DNA of 5,284 nucleotides. Source: Legionella genomosp. 1 (lineage in GTDB: Bacteria; Pseudomonadota; Gammaproteobacteria; Legionellales; Legionellaceae). The notes beneath the pieces were generated by a model that ran no database searches, was not told where the DNA came from, and saw only the letters and a list, made by a program, of their open reading frames with translations. The first letter of the stretch is position 1. Each line of letters starts with the position of its first letter. The stretch is taken from contig CAMDJY010000118.1 in NCBI GenBank assembly GCA_945901145.1, positions 1 through 5,284 of the forward strand, in the 5' to 3' direction. Positions 1-5,284 of the stretch are shown piece by piece. Made by a program: the position numbers and the translations under genes.

Positions 1-2202
1 TTTTCCCTCGCAGCCATGGGTTTTATTGTTCCGGAAGTGTTGCTGATTGTGTTTATGGTTGCGGCTGTTGCTTTTTTATATAGTTATACACGTAAACAGA
101 AATTGCCATTTCGCTTACCCAAAGTTGCTGGGGTAAAAGATTATAATGATTTGAAGCCAGGGATTAAAACGCCAAATATTGCTCGTGGGATTGCTTTTCT
201 TGGTAATGATATGAAAAGCAATGAGGAGTTGTGGTTTGCCAATGAAGATATGCGAACCCATGCCTTGATTTTCGGCTCAACCGGTAGTGGTAAAACGGAA
301 GCTCTGGTGTCTATCGCTTTTAATGCGTTGACCCAGGGGAGTGGTTTTATTTATGTTGATGGCAAAGGCGATAACTCGTTATATGCTAAAGTTTTTTCTA
401 TGGTGCGCAGCATGGGACGAGAAGATGATTTGCTGCTGATTAATTTTATGACAGGTGCACGCGATATCGTTGGTCCGCAAGAAAAAAGATTGTCTAATAC
501 CATGAATCCTTTTTGCCAAGGTTCATCCAGTATGTTAACCCAACTTGTTGTGAATTTGATGGGCAGTTCGCAGCAATCGGGTGATGGTGATATGTGGAAG
601 GGGCGCGCGATTGCTTTTGTTGAAGCCTTGATGCGACTTTTAGTCTATATGCGTGATGATAATGTGCTTTTGTTAGATGCAAATACCATTCGAAATTACT
701 TTGATTTGGGTCGTCTTGAGTCGATTGTTATTGATAAGATTTTTCCACGCGATGATCAAGAAAGTGTGAATATTGAAAATGTCCCGAAACTTGTGACGGA
801 TCCTTTACGCAATTATTTAAACACGTTGCCAGGATATAACAAAGAAAAAAAAGGGAAACAGGTTTCGCAAGTATTAGAACAACATGGATTTATTACCATG
901 CAGTTGGTGCGAAGTTTTTCTTCATTGGCGGATACTTATGGGCATATCATTCGAACCAATTTAGCAGAAGTTGATTTTAAAGATGTGGTACTCAATCGCC
1001 GTATTCTAGTGGTTTTATTGCCTGCGCTAGAAAAATCTCCTGATGAGTTGGCGAATTTAGGTAAGATTATTGTTGCGTCTTTAAAAGCGATGATGGCAGC
1101 GGGCCTTGGGGATGAAGTTGAAGGTGACTATCGCGATGTTATCGAACGTAAACCAACGACGGCACCGACTCCGTATTTATGCATTTTAGATGAGTATGGC
1201 TATTATGCTGTTCAGGGCTTCGCTGTGGTGCCTGCACAAGCGCGGTCTTTAGGGTTTTCGGCTATATTTGCTGGGCAAGATTTACCTGCATTTCAAAAGT
1301 CTTCGAAAGAGGAAGCGGCGTCTATTGGCGCTAACACCAATATTAAAATCTGTATGAAACTGGAAGATCCGACTGAAACCTGGGATTTTTTCACCAAAAC
1401 CGCGGGCGAAGCTTATGTGACCAAGGTGGATTCGTTTCAGACTAAAGAAACCAGTGTGGCAAATACGTATATGGATACCAAAAGCTCTTCATATGAAAAG
1501 CGTGCGCGCGTTGATTTGTTAGATTTAAAAGATCAATCTGAGGGTGAGGCGCATATCTTTTTTAGGTCAAAAATTGTGCGAGCTCGGATGTTTTATGCAA
1601 ATCCCACGCCAGTTGCAAAATTAAAACTTAACCAATTTTTAAAAGTTGAGCCGCCATCGGATGTTTATTTATCTAAGTTAAATCAACAATTAGAACAATT
1701 TAAAATTGTTTTGGAATCAAATGATTGGTCGATGCAGCCGAAAGAATCAAGTGAAGAAATCGAAGCGATTACACAAATACTGACTTCGTCTGAAGTTGAA
1801 GATCCAATTGAGCGTGCCGTCGGTGGGTTAATTGCATTTTACAAACGCAATCAACCTGAGGAAGTGGAAGAAATATTACAAGAAGTTGTTTCGGGTGAGC
1901 TTACTATCTTTAGTCCTCTAGACTACCCAACTGGACTGCCGCGCCTTAGAGTGACTGATGAGCGGTTTGTGATGCCATTATTGCCGATTAATGAAACACG
2001 CAATGATTTAATGCTGATTGAGCAATATAGTGGTGAGAAAGAAAAATTAGCCGGAACCATTGCTAATGAAATTATTAAAGATTTACAAGCATCAACAGGG
2101 TATCCTCCGCAGCATAAAAATATGCTAGAGACATCTTTGATCATTGATTCTATCAACACGATTTGCACACATATCCGGGAAGAACGCGAAGCGTTAAATT
2201 AA
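1..2202 (+). CDS. dotL: DotL/IcmO, type IVB secretion coupling ATPase (5'-partial)
   Basis: This is the VirD4/TraG-like coupling protein of the Dot/Icm system, an inner-membrane ATPase that selects effectors and feeds them to the channel. Residues are numbered from the Met at nt 16. A membrane segment at about 3-24 is followed by the basic TRKQKLPFRLP block. Walker A GSTGSGKT is at 87-94 (nt 274-297) and the Walker B CILDE ends at D392-E393. The ATPase core looks very similar to Legionella DotL. The tail after about residue 544 is more divergent; in L. pneumophila this region binds DotN and then IcmS/IcmW with LvgA, and the block LPINETR (656-662) is recognisable here. The frame is open to nt 1, there is no ribosome binding site before the ATG at 16, and family members are about 780 residues. 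Roughly 40-45 N-terminal residues, with the first membrane segment, should therefore lie upstream. dotK follows after 77 nt. Confidence 0.95.
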   Translation, partial: FSLAAMGFIVPEVLLIVFMVAAVAFLYSYTRKQKLPFRLPKVAGVKDYNDLKPGIKTPNIARGIAFLGNDMKSNEELWFANEDMRTHALIFGSTGSGKTEALVSIAFNALTQGSGFIYVDGKGDNSLYAKVFSMVRSMGREDDLLLINFMTGARDIVGPQEKRLSNTMNPFCQGSSSMLTQLVVNLMGSSQQSGDGDMWKGRAIAFVEALMRLLVYMRDDNVLLLDANTIRNYFDLGRLESIVIDKIFPRDDQESVNIENVPKLVTDPLRNYLNTLPGYNKEKKGKQVSQVLEQHGFITMQLVRSFSSLADTYGHIIRTNLAEVDFKDVVLNRRILVVLLPALEKSPDELANLGKIIVASLKAMMAAGLGDEVEGDYRDVIERKPTTAPTPYLCILDEYGYYAVQGFAVVPAQARSLGFSAIFAGQDLPAFQKSSKEEAASIGANTNIKICMKLEDPTETWDFFTKTAGEAYVTKVDSFQTKETSVANTYMDTKSSSYEKRARVDLLDLKDQSEGEAHIFFRSKIVRARMFYANPTPVAKLKLNQFLKVEPPSDVYLSKLNQQLEQFKIVLESNDWSMQPKESSEEIEAITQILTSSEVEDPIERAVGGLIAFYKRNQPEEVEEILQEVVSGELTIFSPLDYPTGLPRLRVTDERFVMPLLPINETRNDLMLIEQYSGEKEKLAGTIANEIIKDLQASTGYPPQHKNMLETSLIIDSINTICTHIREEREALN

Positions 2203-2230
2203 AAAATATCTACACGCAATTTTAATGCTT
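2189..2230. repeat. Imperfect inverted repeat across the dotL stop
   Basis: The left arm (2189-2200, AAGCGTTAAATT) can pair with the right arm (2218-2230, AATTTTAATGCTT). Ten contiguous pairs form, including one G-U, then two more after a one-base bulge, around a loop of about 17 nt. The left arm lies in the last dotL codons. There is no T-run after the right arm, so a classical Rho-independent terminator is unlikely. It could protect or process the mRNA 3' of dotL, or be chance in AT-rich DNA. Confidence 0.35.
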
Positions 2231-2279
2231 GTAACGGAATGATTTGTGTGTTTCTATTTAATTTTAATAGGGTTAAGCG
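2203..2279 (+). promoter_or_regulatory. dotL-dotK intergenic spacer, possible weak promoter
   Basis: This is the longest non-coding gap in the window. It is very AT-rich toward dotK. TTGTAA at 2229-2234 lies 17 nt before TTCTAT at 2252-2257, which is a poor -10 match, and TATTTAAT at 2255-2262 is an alternative. No clear operator or riboswitch is seen. The gap could hold an internal promoter for dotK onward, since Dot/Icm loci in Legionella are known to have several internal promoters. The sequence evidence alone is weak. Confidence 0.2.
2269..2272 (+). promoter_or_regulatory. Ribosome binding site of dotK
   Basis: AGGG lies 7 nt before GTG at 2280, good spacing for initiation. An in-frame TAA at 2274-2276 blocks any start further upstream. 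The in-frame ATG at 2292 has only GAGG at 2285-2288, 3 nt away and too close, so GTG is preferred. Confidence 0.55.
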
Positions 2280-2861
2280 GTGTTGAGGCGAATGAGCTTT
2301 AGAAATTATGGTATTTTAGTCGTGCTGCTAGTCTTTGTTGTTGTGGGGATGCTCAACGGCTGTCAAAATCGTCGCGCTTCAACACATACTATCATTGCTG
2401 ACGAGCCGCGTTTGCCGCATGTTCAAGCGGGCTCAAACGATGCCATGATCCTGGCACTGGAAAAACGCTTAAAGCGATTGGATATTCAGGTTGTCTCGAT
2501 GGGAGATAATTATTTGATAAGCGTCTCAGCCGGATCGCTATTTGGTGATCAATCTCCTCAGTTGACCTGGAAGTCTTTTGCTGTCTTAAATGAAGTTGCT
2601 TGTTATTTGCGTGAATTTCGTAAAGTCAGCGTTGAAGTCAGCGCTTATGTCAGTCCTTATGGTTCTACTCGACGTCAACTGTCGTTATCATTGGCGCGTT
2701 CTAAGGCAGTTGCAGATTATTTGTGGTCTCAGGGGATTGACTCTCGCTTTGTATTTGCACATGGGCATGGGCGCGAGAAACCTATTGTGATTAAAGCAAA
2801 ATCGAATGATAATTCACCTAATGCTCGAATTGAAATTACGTTTAGACGGGTTGTGGCTTAG
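2280..2861 (+). CDS. dotK: DotK/IcmN, OmpA-like outer-membrane lipoprotein
   Basis: The product is 193 residues. A basic N-terminus (MLRRMSFR) and a hydrophobic stretch at about 11-26 end in a lipobox LNGC with Cys28, the predicted lipidated residue. The second residue after Cys is Asn, not Asp, so outer-membrane sorting is expected. Residues from about 80 to 190 resemble an OmpA/Pal peptidoglycan-binding domain: LSLARS with Arg140, HGHGREKP at 161-168 and NARIEITF at 181-188. The Asp expected in the GHxD position of this fold appears to be missing (SAYVS at 121-125). In Legionella DotK is an accessory component of the outer-membrane part of the Dot/Icm complex. The position between dotL and dotJ supports the call. 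Translation probably begins at GTG 2280; TTG 2283 and ATG 2292 are alternatives that keep the signal peptide. Confidence 0.88.
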   Translation: MLRRMSFRNYGILVVLLVFVVVGMLNGCQNRRASTHTIIADEPRLPHVQAGSNDAMILALEKRLKRLDIQVVSMGDNYLISVSAGSLFGDQSPQLTWKSFAVLNEVACYLREFRKVSVEVSAYVSPYGSTRRQLSLSLARSKAVADYLWSQGIDSRFVFAHGHGREKPIVIKAKSNDNSPNARIEITFRRVVA

Positions 2862-2877
2862 GCCTTTGTCTTTAGAT

Positions 2878-2883
2878 AGGAGA
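2878..2883 (+). promoter_or_regulatory. Strong Shine-Dalgarno of dotJ
   Basis: AGGAGA lies 5 nt before GTG at 2889. It is the strongest ribosome binding site in the window and supports the GTG start of dotJ. No in-frame ATG follows at a usable distance. Confidence 0.8.
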
Positions 2884-2888
2884 ATTTC

Positions 2889-3173
2889 GTGAGTCGGGAA
2901 ACATGGCGACTGATTAAAAGTTCAAAAGGTTTCTATATTAGTACCTATCGTCGTGCAAGTACTATTCTTTTATTGTCAGTCAGCTTAAACTTGGTTTTAG
3001 GATTTTTTATTTTTGATACTTATTTTAGTCGGCCTGACCCTCAGTATTATGCAACAAGTGGTGCTACGCCTCCGGTAGAGTTGGCTGCGATGGACTCTCC
3101 TAATAACACATCTGTACCGTTACTAGCAAATGATCAGGTCAATGATGAAATTGAAAAAGTCATACCGCAATAA
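2889..3173 (+). CDS. dotJ: DotJ/IcmM, small inner-membrane partner of DotI
   Basis: The product is 94 residues, the usual size of Legionella IcmM. It has a short cytoplasmic N-terminus, one membrane segment at about 24-43 and a short periplasmic tail ending in VIPQ. It is a paralogue of the N-terminal part of the next gene product, DotI: residues 15-72 of the two align without gaps and share motifs such as FY at 15-16, NL at 34-35 and ATS at 55-57. It lacks the VirB8-like periplasmic domain of DotI. In Legionella, DotI and DotJ form a mixed inner-membrane complex needed for secretion. The start is GTG with a strong ribosome binding site. The gene ends with two tandem in-frame TAA codons (3171-3176), the second just before the dotI ribosome binding site. 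It is intact and not a remnant of dotI, because its own length and ending match the family. Confidence 0.9.
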   Translation: MSRETWRLIKSSKGFYISTYRRASTILLLSVSLNLVLGFFIFDTYFSRPDPQYYATSGATPPVELAAMDSPNNTSVPLLANDQVNDEIEKVIPQ

Positions 3174-3174
3174 T

Positions 3175-3180
3175 AAGGGG
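3175..3180 (+). promoter_or_regulatory. Ribosome binding site of dotI
   Basis: AAGGGG lies 5 nt before the ATG at 3186 and overlaps the second of the two dotJ stop codons. This places dotI translation directly downstream of dotJ termination. Confidence 0.65.
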
Positions 3181-3185
3181 TTATT

Positions 3186-3827
3186 ATGGCTGAAGATGCT
3201 TTAGCAGCAGTGACATTAAGAAATAATTTTTATCGTGATGGTCAACGAAAGATGATGTTGATTTTACTTATCTCCGTGATCGCAAATTTGATCTTGGGCG
3301 CGATGCTTGTTTATATTATTAAGCATCCGCCGCAACCTAAATATTTTGCAACAAGTATTAACGGGCGAATTACGCCGCTTTTTGCTTTGAATGAACCAAA
3401 CCAATCGGATTCGGCTATACTGCAGTGGGCTAATCAAGCTGCGATTGCCGCGTTTACCTATAATTTTGTGAATTATCGAGCAGAGCTACAAGCTTCTTCA
3501 GGGTTTTTTACTTCCGAGGGCTGGACCCAGTTTTTAGAGGCATTGCAAGAGTCAAACAACTTAGAAGCGGTCAAAGCGAAAAAATTGATTGTTTCAGCGG
3601 TGGCTACACGTGCACCCATTATTCTCCAAAAAGGTATGTTAAACGATCGTTATGCATGGCGCGTACAAATGCCGATTTTAGTCACCTACCAAAGTGCGAG
3701 CGAATTTACGCAGCAAAATAGTGTCGTGACGATGTTAATTACCCGTGTTTCAACGTTGAATTCCCCGCGCGGCATTGGGATTGCCCAGTTTGTGGTTGGA
3801 CCTGCAACAACCAGTGGAGCAAGTTAA
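3186..3827 (+). CDS. dotI: DotI/IcmL, VirB8-like inner-membrane component
   Basis: The product is 213 residues, close to the Legionella IcmL length of about 212. The cytoplasmic N-terminus (1-22) is followed by a membrane segment at about 23-45, a proline-rich junction (HPPQPKYF at 47-54) and a periplasmic domain from about 75 to the end. Recognisable family blocks are NGRITPLF at 59-66, AAIAAFTYNFVNYR in the early domain, KKLIVSAVATRAP in the middle and NSPRGIGIAQFVVGP near the C-terminus. The periplasmic domain of this family has a VirB8-like fold and forms rings in the inner-membrane complex with DotJ. The plasmid counterpart is TraM of IncI plasmids. The stop codon overlaps the dotH start by one base (TAATG). 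No truncation or frameshift is seen. Confidence 0.95.
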   Translation: MAEDALAAVTLRNNFYRDGQRKMMLILLISVIANLILGAMLVYIIKHPPQPKYFATSINGRITPLFALNEPNQSDSAILQWANQAAIAAFTYNFVNYRAELQASSGFFTSEGWTQFLEALQESNNLEAVKAKKLIVSAVATRAPIILQKGMLNDRYAWRVQMPILVTYQSASEFTQQNSVVTMLITRVSTLNSPRGIGIAQFVVGPATTSGAS

Positions 3828-3829
3828 TG
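3816..3829 (+). promoter_or_regulatory. dotI-dotH TAATG translational coupling junction
   Basis: GGAG at 3816-3819, inside the last dotI codons, lies 7 nt before ATG 3827. The ATG shares its A with the dotI stop TAA (3825-3827). Such an overlap usually means a ribosome ending one gene restarts on the next, tying the output of the two proteins together. Confidence 0.75.
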
Positions 3830-4897
3830 CGTCGAGCCAGAGATTATTTTCTAGTCCTTTTCCTAATTCTGTCTCTCATTTTGTCTTGGGGTACGCAGAG
3901 TTATGCGAAGCAAGCAGACTCTGCAGATCAGGCGCTTGATCAACTGCGGTTGTTGCAAAAACGGTTAGGTGCAAATAATGCAGCTAACCCTCAGGGAAAT
4001 ACTCCCTCAACGCTTGGGGCACTCCAGCCGCCTCATGTGCAAATGGGGGCACAAAAAACAGAAGATCAAGATCAAAAAGCAGAATTAGTGATTGCTCAGG
4101 CTAAGAAATCTGCAGCTGAAGATGAGGCTGTTGATGAATTGGCTTTTGAAGATGTGTCTGCTCAAATGTTTCCGTTATCACCAGAACAAGTTGTCCGTAT
4201 GAAACAAATGTACCAAACCAATGAATACGCCCAAGCCTCTCCAGTGGGAACGCCACCCAAACCCACGGCAACTTCTCAATTTGTCAATTTATCTCCCGGC
4301 TCAACGCCACCAGTGATTCGCTTATCTCAGGGCTTTGTGTCTTCCTTAGTGTTTTTAGATTCGACTGGTGCGCCATGGCCAATCAGTGCTTATGACTTAG
4401 GTGACCCCAATTCTTTTAATATTCAATGGGACAAGACCAGTAATACGCTCATGGTGCAAGCGAGTAAATTGTATACTTATGGCAATTTAGCAGTCAGATT
4501 ACGCGGATTAAATACGCCGGTGATGTTAACATTGATTCCAGGCCAAAAAGCAGTTGACTATCGGGTTGATCTGCGCGTGCAAGGGTATGGTCCTAATGCT
4601 AAAAATTTGCCATTGGAAGAAGGTCTGCCCCCAGCTGCAAATGATTTGCTGTTACACGTTCTTGATGGGGTGCCACCGCCTGGTAGCACAAGATTAGTCG
4701 TCAGTGGGGGAGATGCACGTGCTTGGATACTCAACGAGAGAATGTACATCAGAACGAATTTAACAATTTTGTCACCTGGCTGGCTTGGCAGCATGACTAG
4801 CGCAGATGGGACGCATGCTTATGAAATGCAAAAATCACCAGTTTTGCTTGTTTCATGGCATGGAAAAGTGATGCAGCTTAAGGTAGAAGGGCTATAA
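3827..4897 (+). CDS. dotH: DotH/IcmK, outer-membrane core component of the T4BSS
   Basis: The product is 356 residues, near the usual 360. A Sec signal peptide is clear: basic MRRAR, a hydrophobic core at about 8-21, and a likely cleavage after SYA (Ala27). The mature N-terminal part (28-150) is low in predicted order. It is rich in Ala, Gln, Asp and Glu, with a helical stretch QALDQLRLLQKRL at 35-47 and an acidic stretch at 97-109, followed by FPLSPEQ at 115-121. The C-terminal part (about 151-356) is beta-rich with family blocks at SQGFVSSLVFLDSTGAPWP (167-185) and WILNERMYIRTNL (300-312). In Legionella DotH is placed at the outer membrane with the help of the lipoproteins DotC and DotD and joins DotG in the core complex; TraN is the IncI plasmid counterpart. 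No lipobox is seen, so it depends on partners for localisation. dotG begins 4 nt downstream. Confidence 0.95.
   Translation: MRRARDYFLVLFLILSLILSWGTQSYAKQADSADQALDQLRLLQKRLGANNAANPQGNTPSTLGALQPPHVQMGAQKTEDQDQKAELVIAQAKKSAAEDEAVDELAFEDVSAQMFPLSPEQVVRMKQMYQTNEYAQASPVGTPPKPTATSQFVNLSPGSTPPVIRLSQGFVSSLVFLDSTGAPWPISAYDLGDPNSFNIQWDKTSNTLMVQASKLYTYGNLAVRLRGLNTPVMLTLIPGQKAVDYRVDLRVQGYGPNAKNLPLEEGLPPAANDLLLHVLDGVPPPGSTRLVVSGGDARAWILNERMYIRTNLTILSPGWLGSMTSADGTHAYEMQKSPVLLVSWHGKVMQLKVEGL
4886..4891 (+). promoter_or_regulatory. Ribosome binding site of dotG within the dotH end
   Basis: GAAGGG at 4886-4891, inside the last dotH codons, lies 10 nt before ATG 4902. The spacing is slightly long but usable. 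With only 4 nt between the two genes it supports co-translation of dotH and dotG. Confidence 0.55.
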
Positions 4898-4901
4898 CGT
4901 T

Positions 4902-5284
4902 ATGGCGAGTAAAAAAGAAAATATCAAAGCACTTTTCTCTAATACGAAGTCTAGGACGATTATTTTATTTACAGCAATTGCGCTGATTACAATTGTTGTG
5001 ATTGGATTTTTCAAATTGACTTCATCTTCAAGTCTGGGTCTTAATGAGAATGCTAATATTAAATCAGCACCAACAAATATAAGCTCGATTCCTGGTTCTC
5101 AGAGTCAAACAGCTCAATATGCTGCTTTGCAAGAACAGCAGAATCAGATTCAAGCGCAAATTGCCAATAAAACCGGCGCAAGTGCAATCCCAACAATTAT
5201 TCGTACTCAGGCCTTTGGTGAGGGGGTTGAATTAATTGGGCCTAAAGATGGCAGTGGTGGGGTTGGTTTTACCACACTAGCACT
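4902..5284 (+). CDS. dotG: DotG/IcmE, core channel protein (3'-partial)
   Basis: Only the first 127 codons and two bases are in the window. The N-terminus MASKKENIKALFSNTKSR is typical of IcmE. A membrane segment at about 19-39 is followed by a Ser/Asn-rich linker. A short Gln-rich possible helix, AQYAALQEQQNQIQAQI, is at 71-87, and the conserved stretch SAIPTIIRTQAFGEGVELIG is at 94-113. In Legionella the full protein is about 1,050 residues. It has a long array of degenerate repeats rich in AGF/AGY in the middle and a VirB10-like C-terminal domain that reaches the outer-membrane complex; TraO is the IncI plasmid counterpart. The repeat array is not yet reached here, so its size in this organism cannot be judged. 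The reading frame runs open to the window end. Confidence 0.95.
   Translation, partial: MASKKENIKALFSNTKSRTIILFTAIALITIVVIGFFKLTSSSSLGLNENANIKSAPTNISSIPGSQSQTAQYAALQEQQNQIQAQIANKTGASAIPTIIRTQAFGEGVELIGPKDGSGGVGFTTLA

Noticed and set aside
494..682. Minus-strand open frame of 62 codons inside dotL
   Set aside because: It is opposite a strongly conserved part of DotL, has no recognisable protein features, and is rich in His/Gln/Ser as expected from antisense reading.
845..855. Run of eight A followed by GGG in dotL, a possible slippery site
   Set aside because: The run encodes a lysine-rich segment (KEKKGKQ) that I recall as conserved in DotL. No clear downstream stem-loop is seen, and a -1 shift would give only a truncated ATPase. 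It is more likely ordinary coding sequence.
1923..2168. Minus-strand open frame of 81 codons inside the dotL tail
   Set aside because: Antisense to a coding region whose protein has recognisable family motifs; no ribosome binding site or family match is seen.
2203..2279. Rho-independent terminator between dotL and dotK
   Set aside because: The only hairpin is AT-rich with few G-C pairs and is followed by GTAACGG, not a T-run.
2590..2790. Alternative + frame of 66 codons within dotK
   Set aside because: It is wholly inside dotK in another frame, and the dotK frame has a lipobox and OmpA-like motifs. The repeated KSALKSALMSVLMV pattern comes from the repeated AAGTCAGCG-like bases in dotK.
4558..4794. 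Minus-strand open frame of 78 codons inside dotH
   Set aside because: Antisense to the conserved DotH C-terminal part, with no supporting start signal or recognisable domain.
1..5284. A novel or undescribed secretion or defence system
   Set aside because: All six genes are recognisable Dot/Icm components in the canonical order, and no extra or unknown gene is inserted.

Overview
This window is a stretch of a type IVB secretion system locus of the Dot/Icm kind. It carries six consecutive genes on the + strand, in the order dotL/icmO, dotK/icmN, dotJ/icmM, dotI/icmL, dotH/icmK and dotG/icmE. The order, gene lengths and many protein blocks match the conserved Dot/Icm cluster of Legionella and its relatives. 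The source is therefore most likely a gammaproteobacterium of the order Legionellales, an intracellular or host-associated lineage. A separate 94-codon dotJ fits a Legionella-like organism better than Coxiella, which as I recall carries a second icmL copy in that place. DNA composition is moderately AT-rich and looks even across the window. I see no mobile element, RNA gene or CRISPR array. Family identifications come from recognising the proteins, not from a search.

Layout: nt 1-2202 is the coupling ATPase DotL, which enters the window already open, so its real start lies upstream. A 77-nt gap at 2203-2279 is the only sizeable spacer and contains an imperfect AT-rich inverted repeat straddling the dotL stop. 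Next come the lipoprotein DotK (2280-2861), the small inner-membrane protein DotJ (2889-3173), its larger paralogue DotI (3186-3827), the secreted DotH (3827-4897) and the first 127 codons of DotG (4902 to the window end). Spacers after dotK are 27, 12, -1 and 4 nt, which suggests one transcript with translational coupling at dotI-dotH.

How the genes work together (family knowledge): DotL is the inner-membrane coupling ATPase that receives effectors through adaptors such as IcmS/IcmW and DotN. DotI and DotJ form an inner-membrane complex whose periplasmic part resembles VirB8. DotH and DotG, with the lipoproteins DotC and DotD (not in this window), form the envelope-spanning core. DotK is an accessory outer-membrane lipoprotein with an OmpA-like domain. 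DotL, DotI, DotH and DotG correspond to TrbC, TraM, TraN and TraO of IncI conjugative plasmids.

No undescribed system is visible: the locus is recognisable and intact. The points most worth a second look are the ungapped DotJ/DotI paralogy, the apparent loss of the peptidoglycan-binding Asp in DotK, and the inverted repeat at the dotL-dotK junction.
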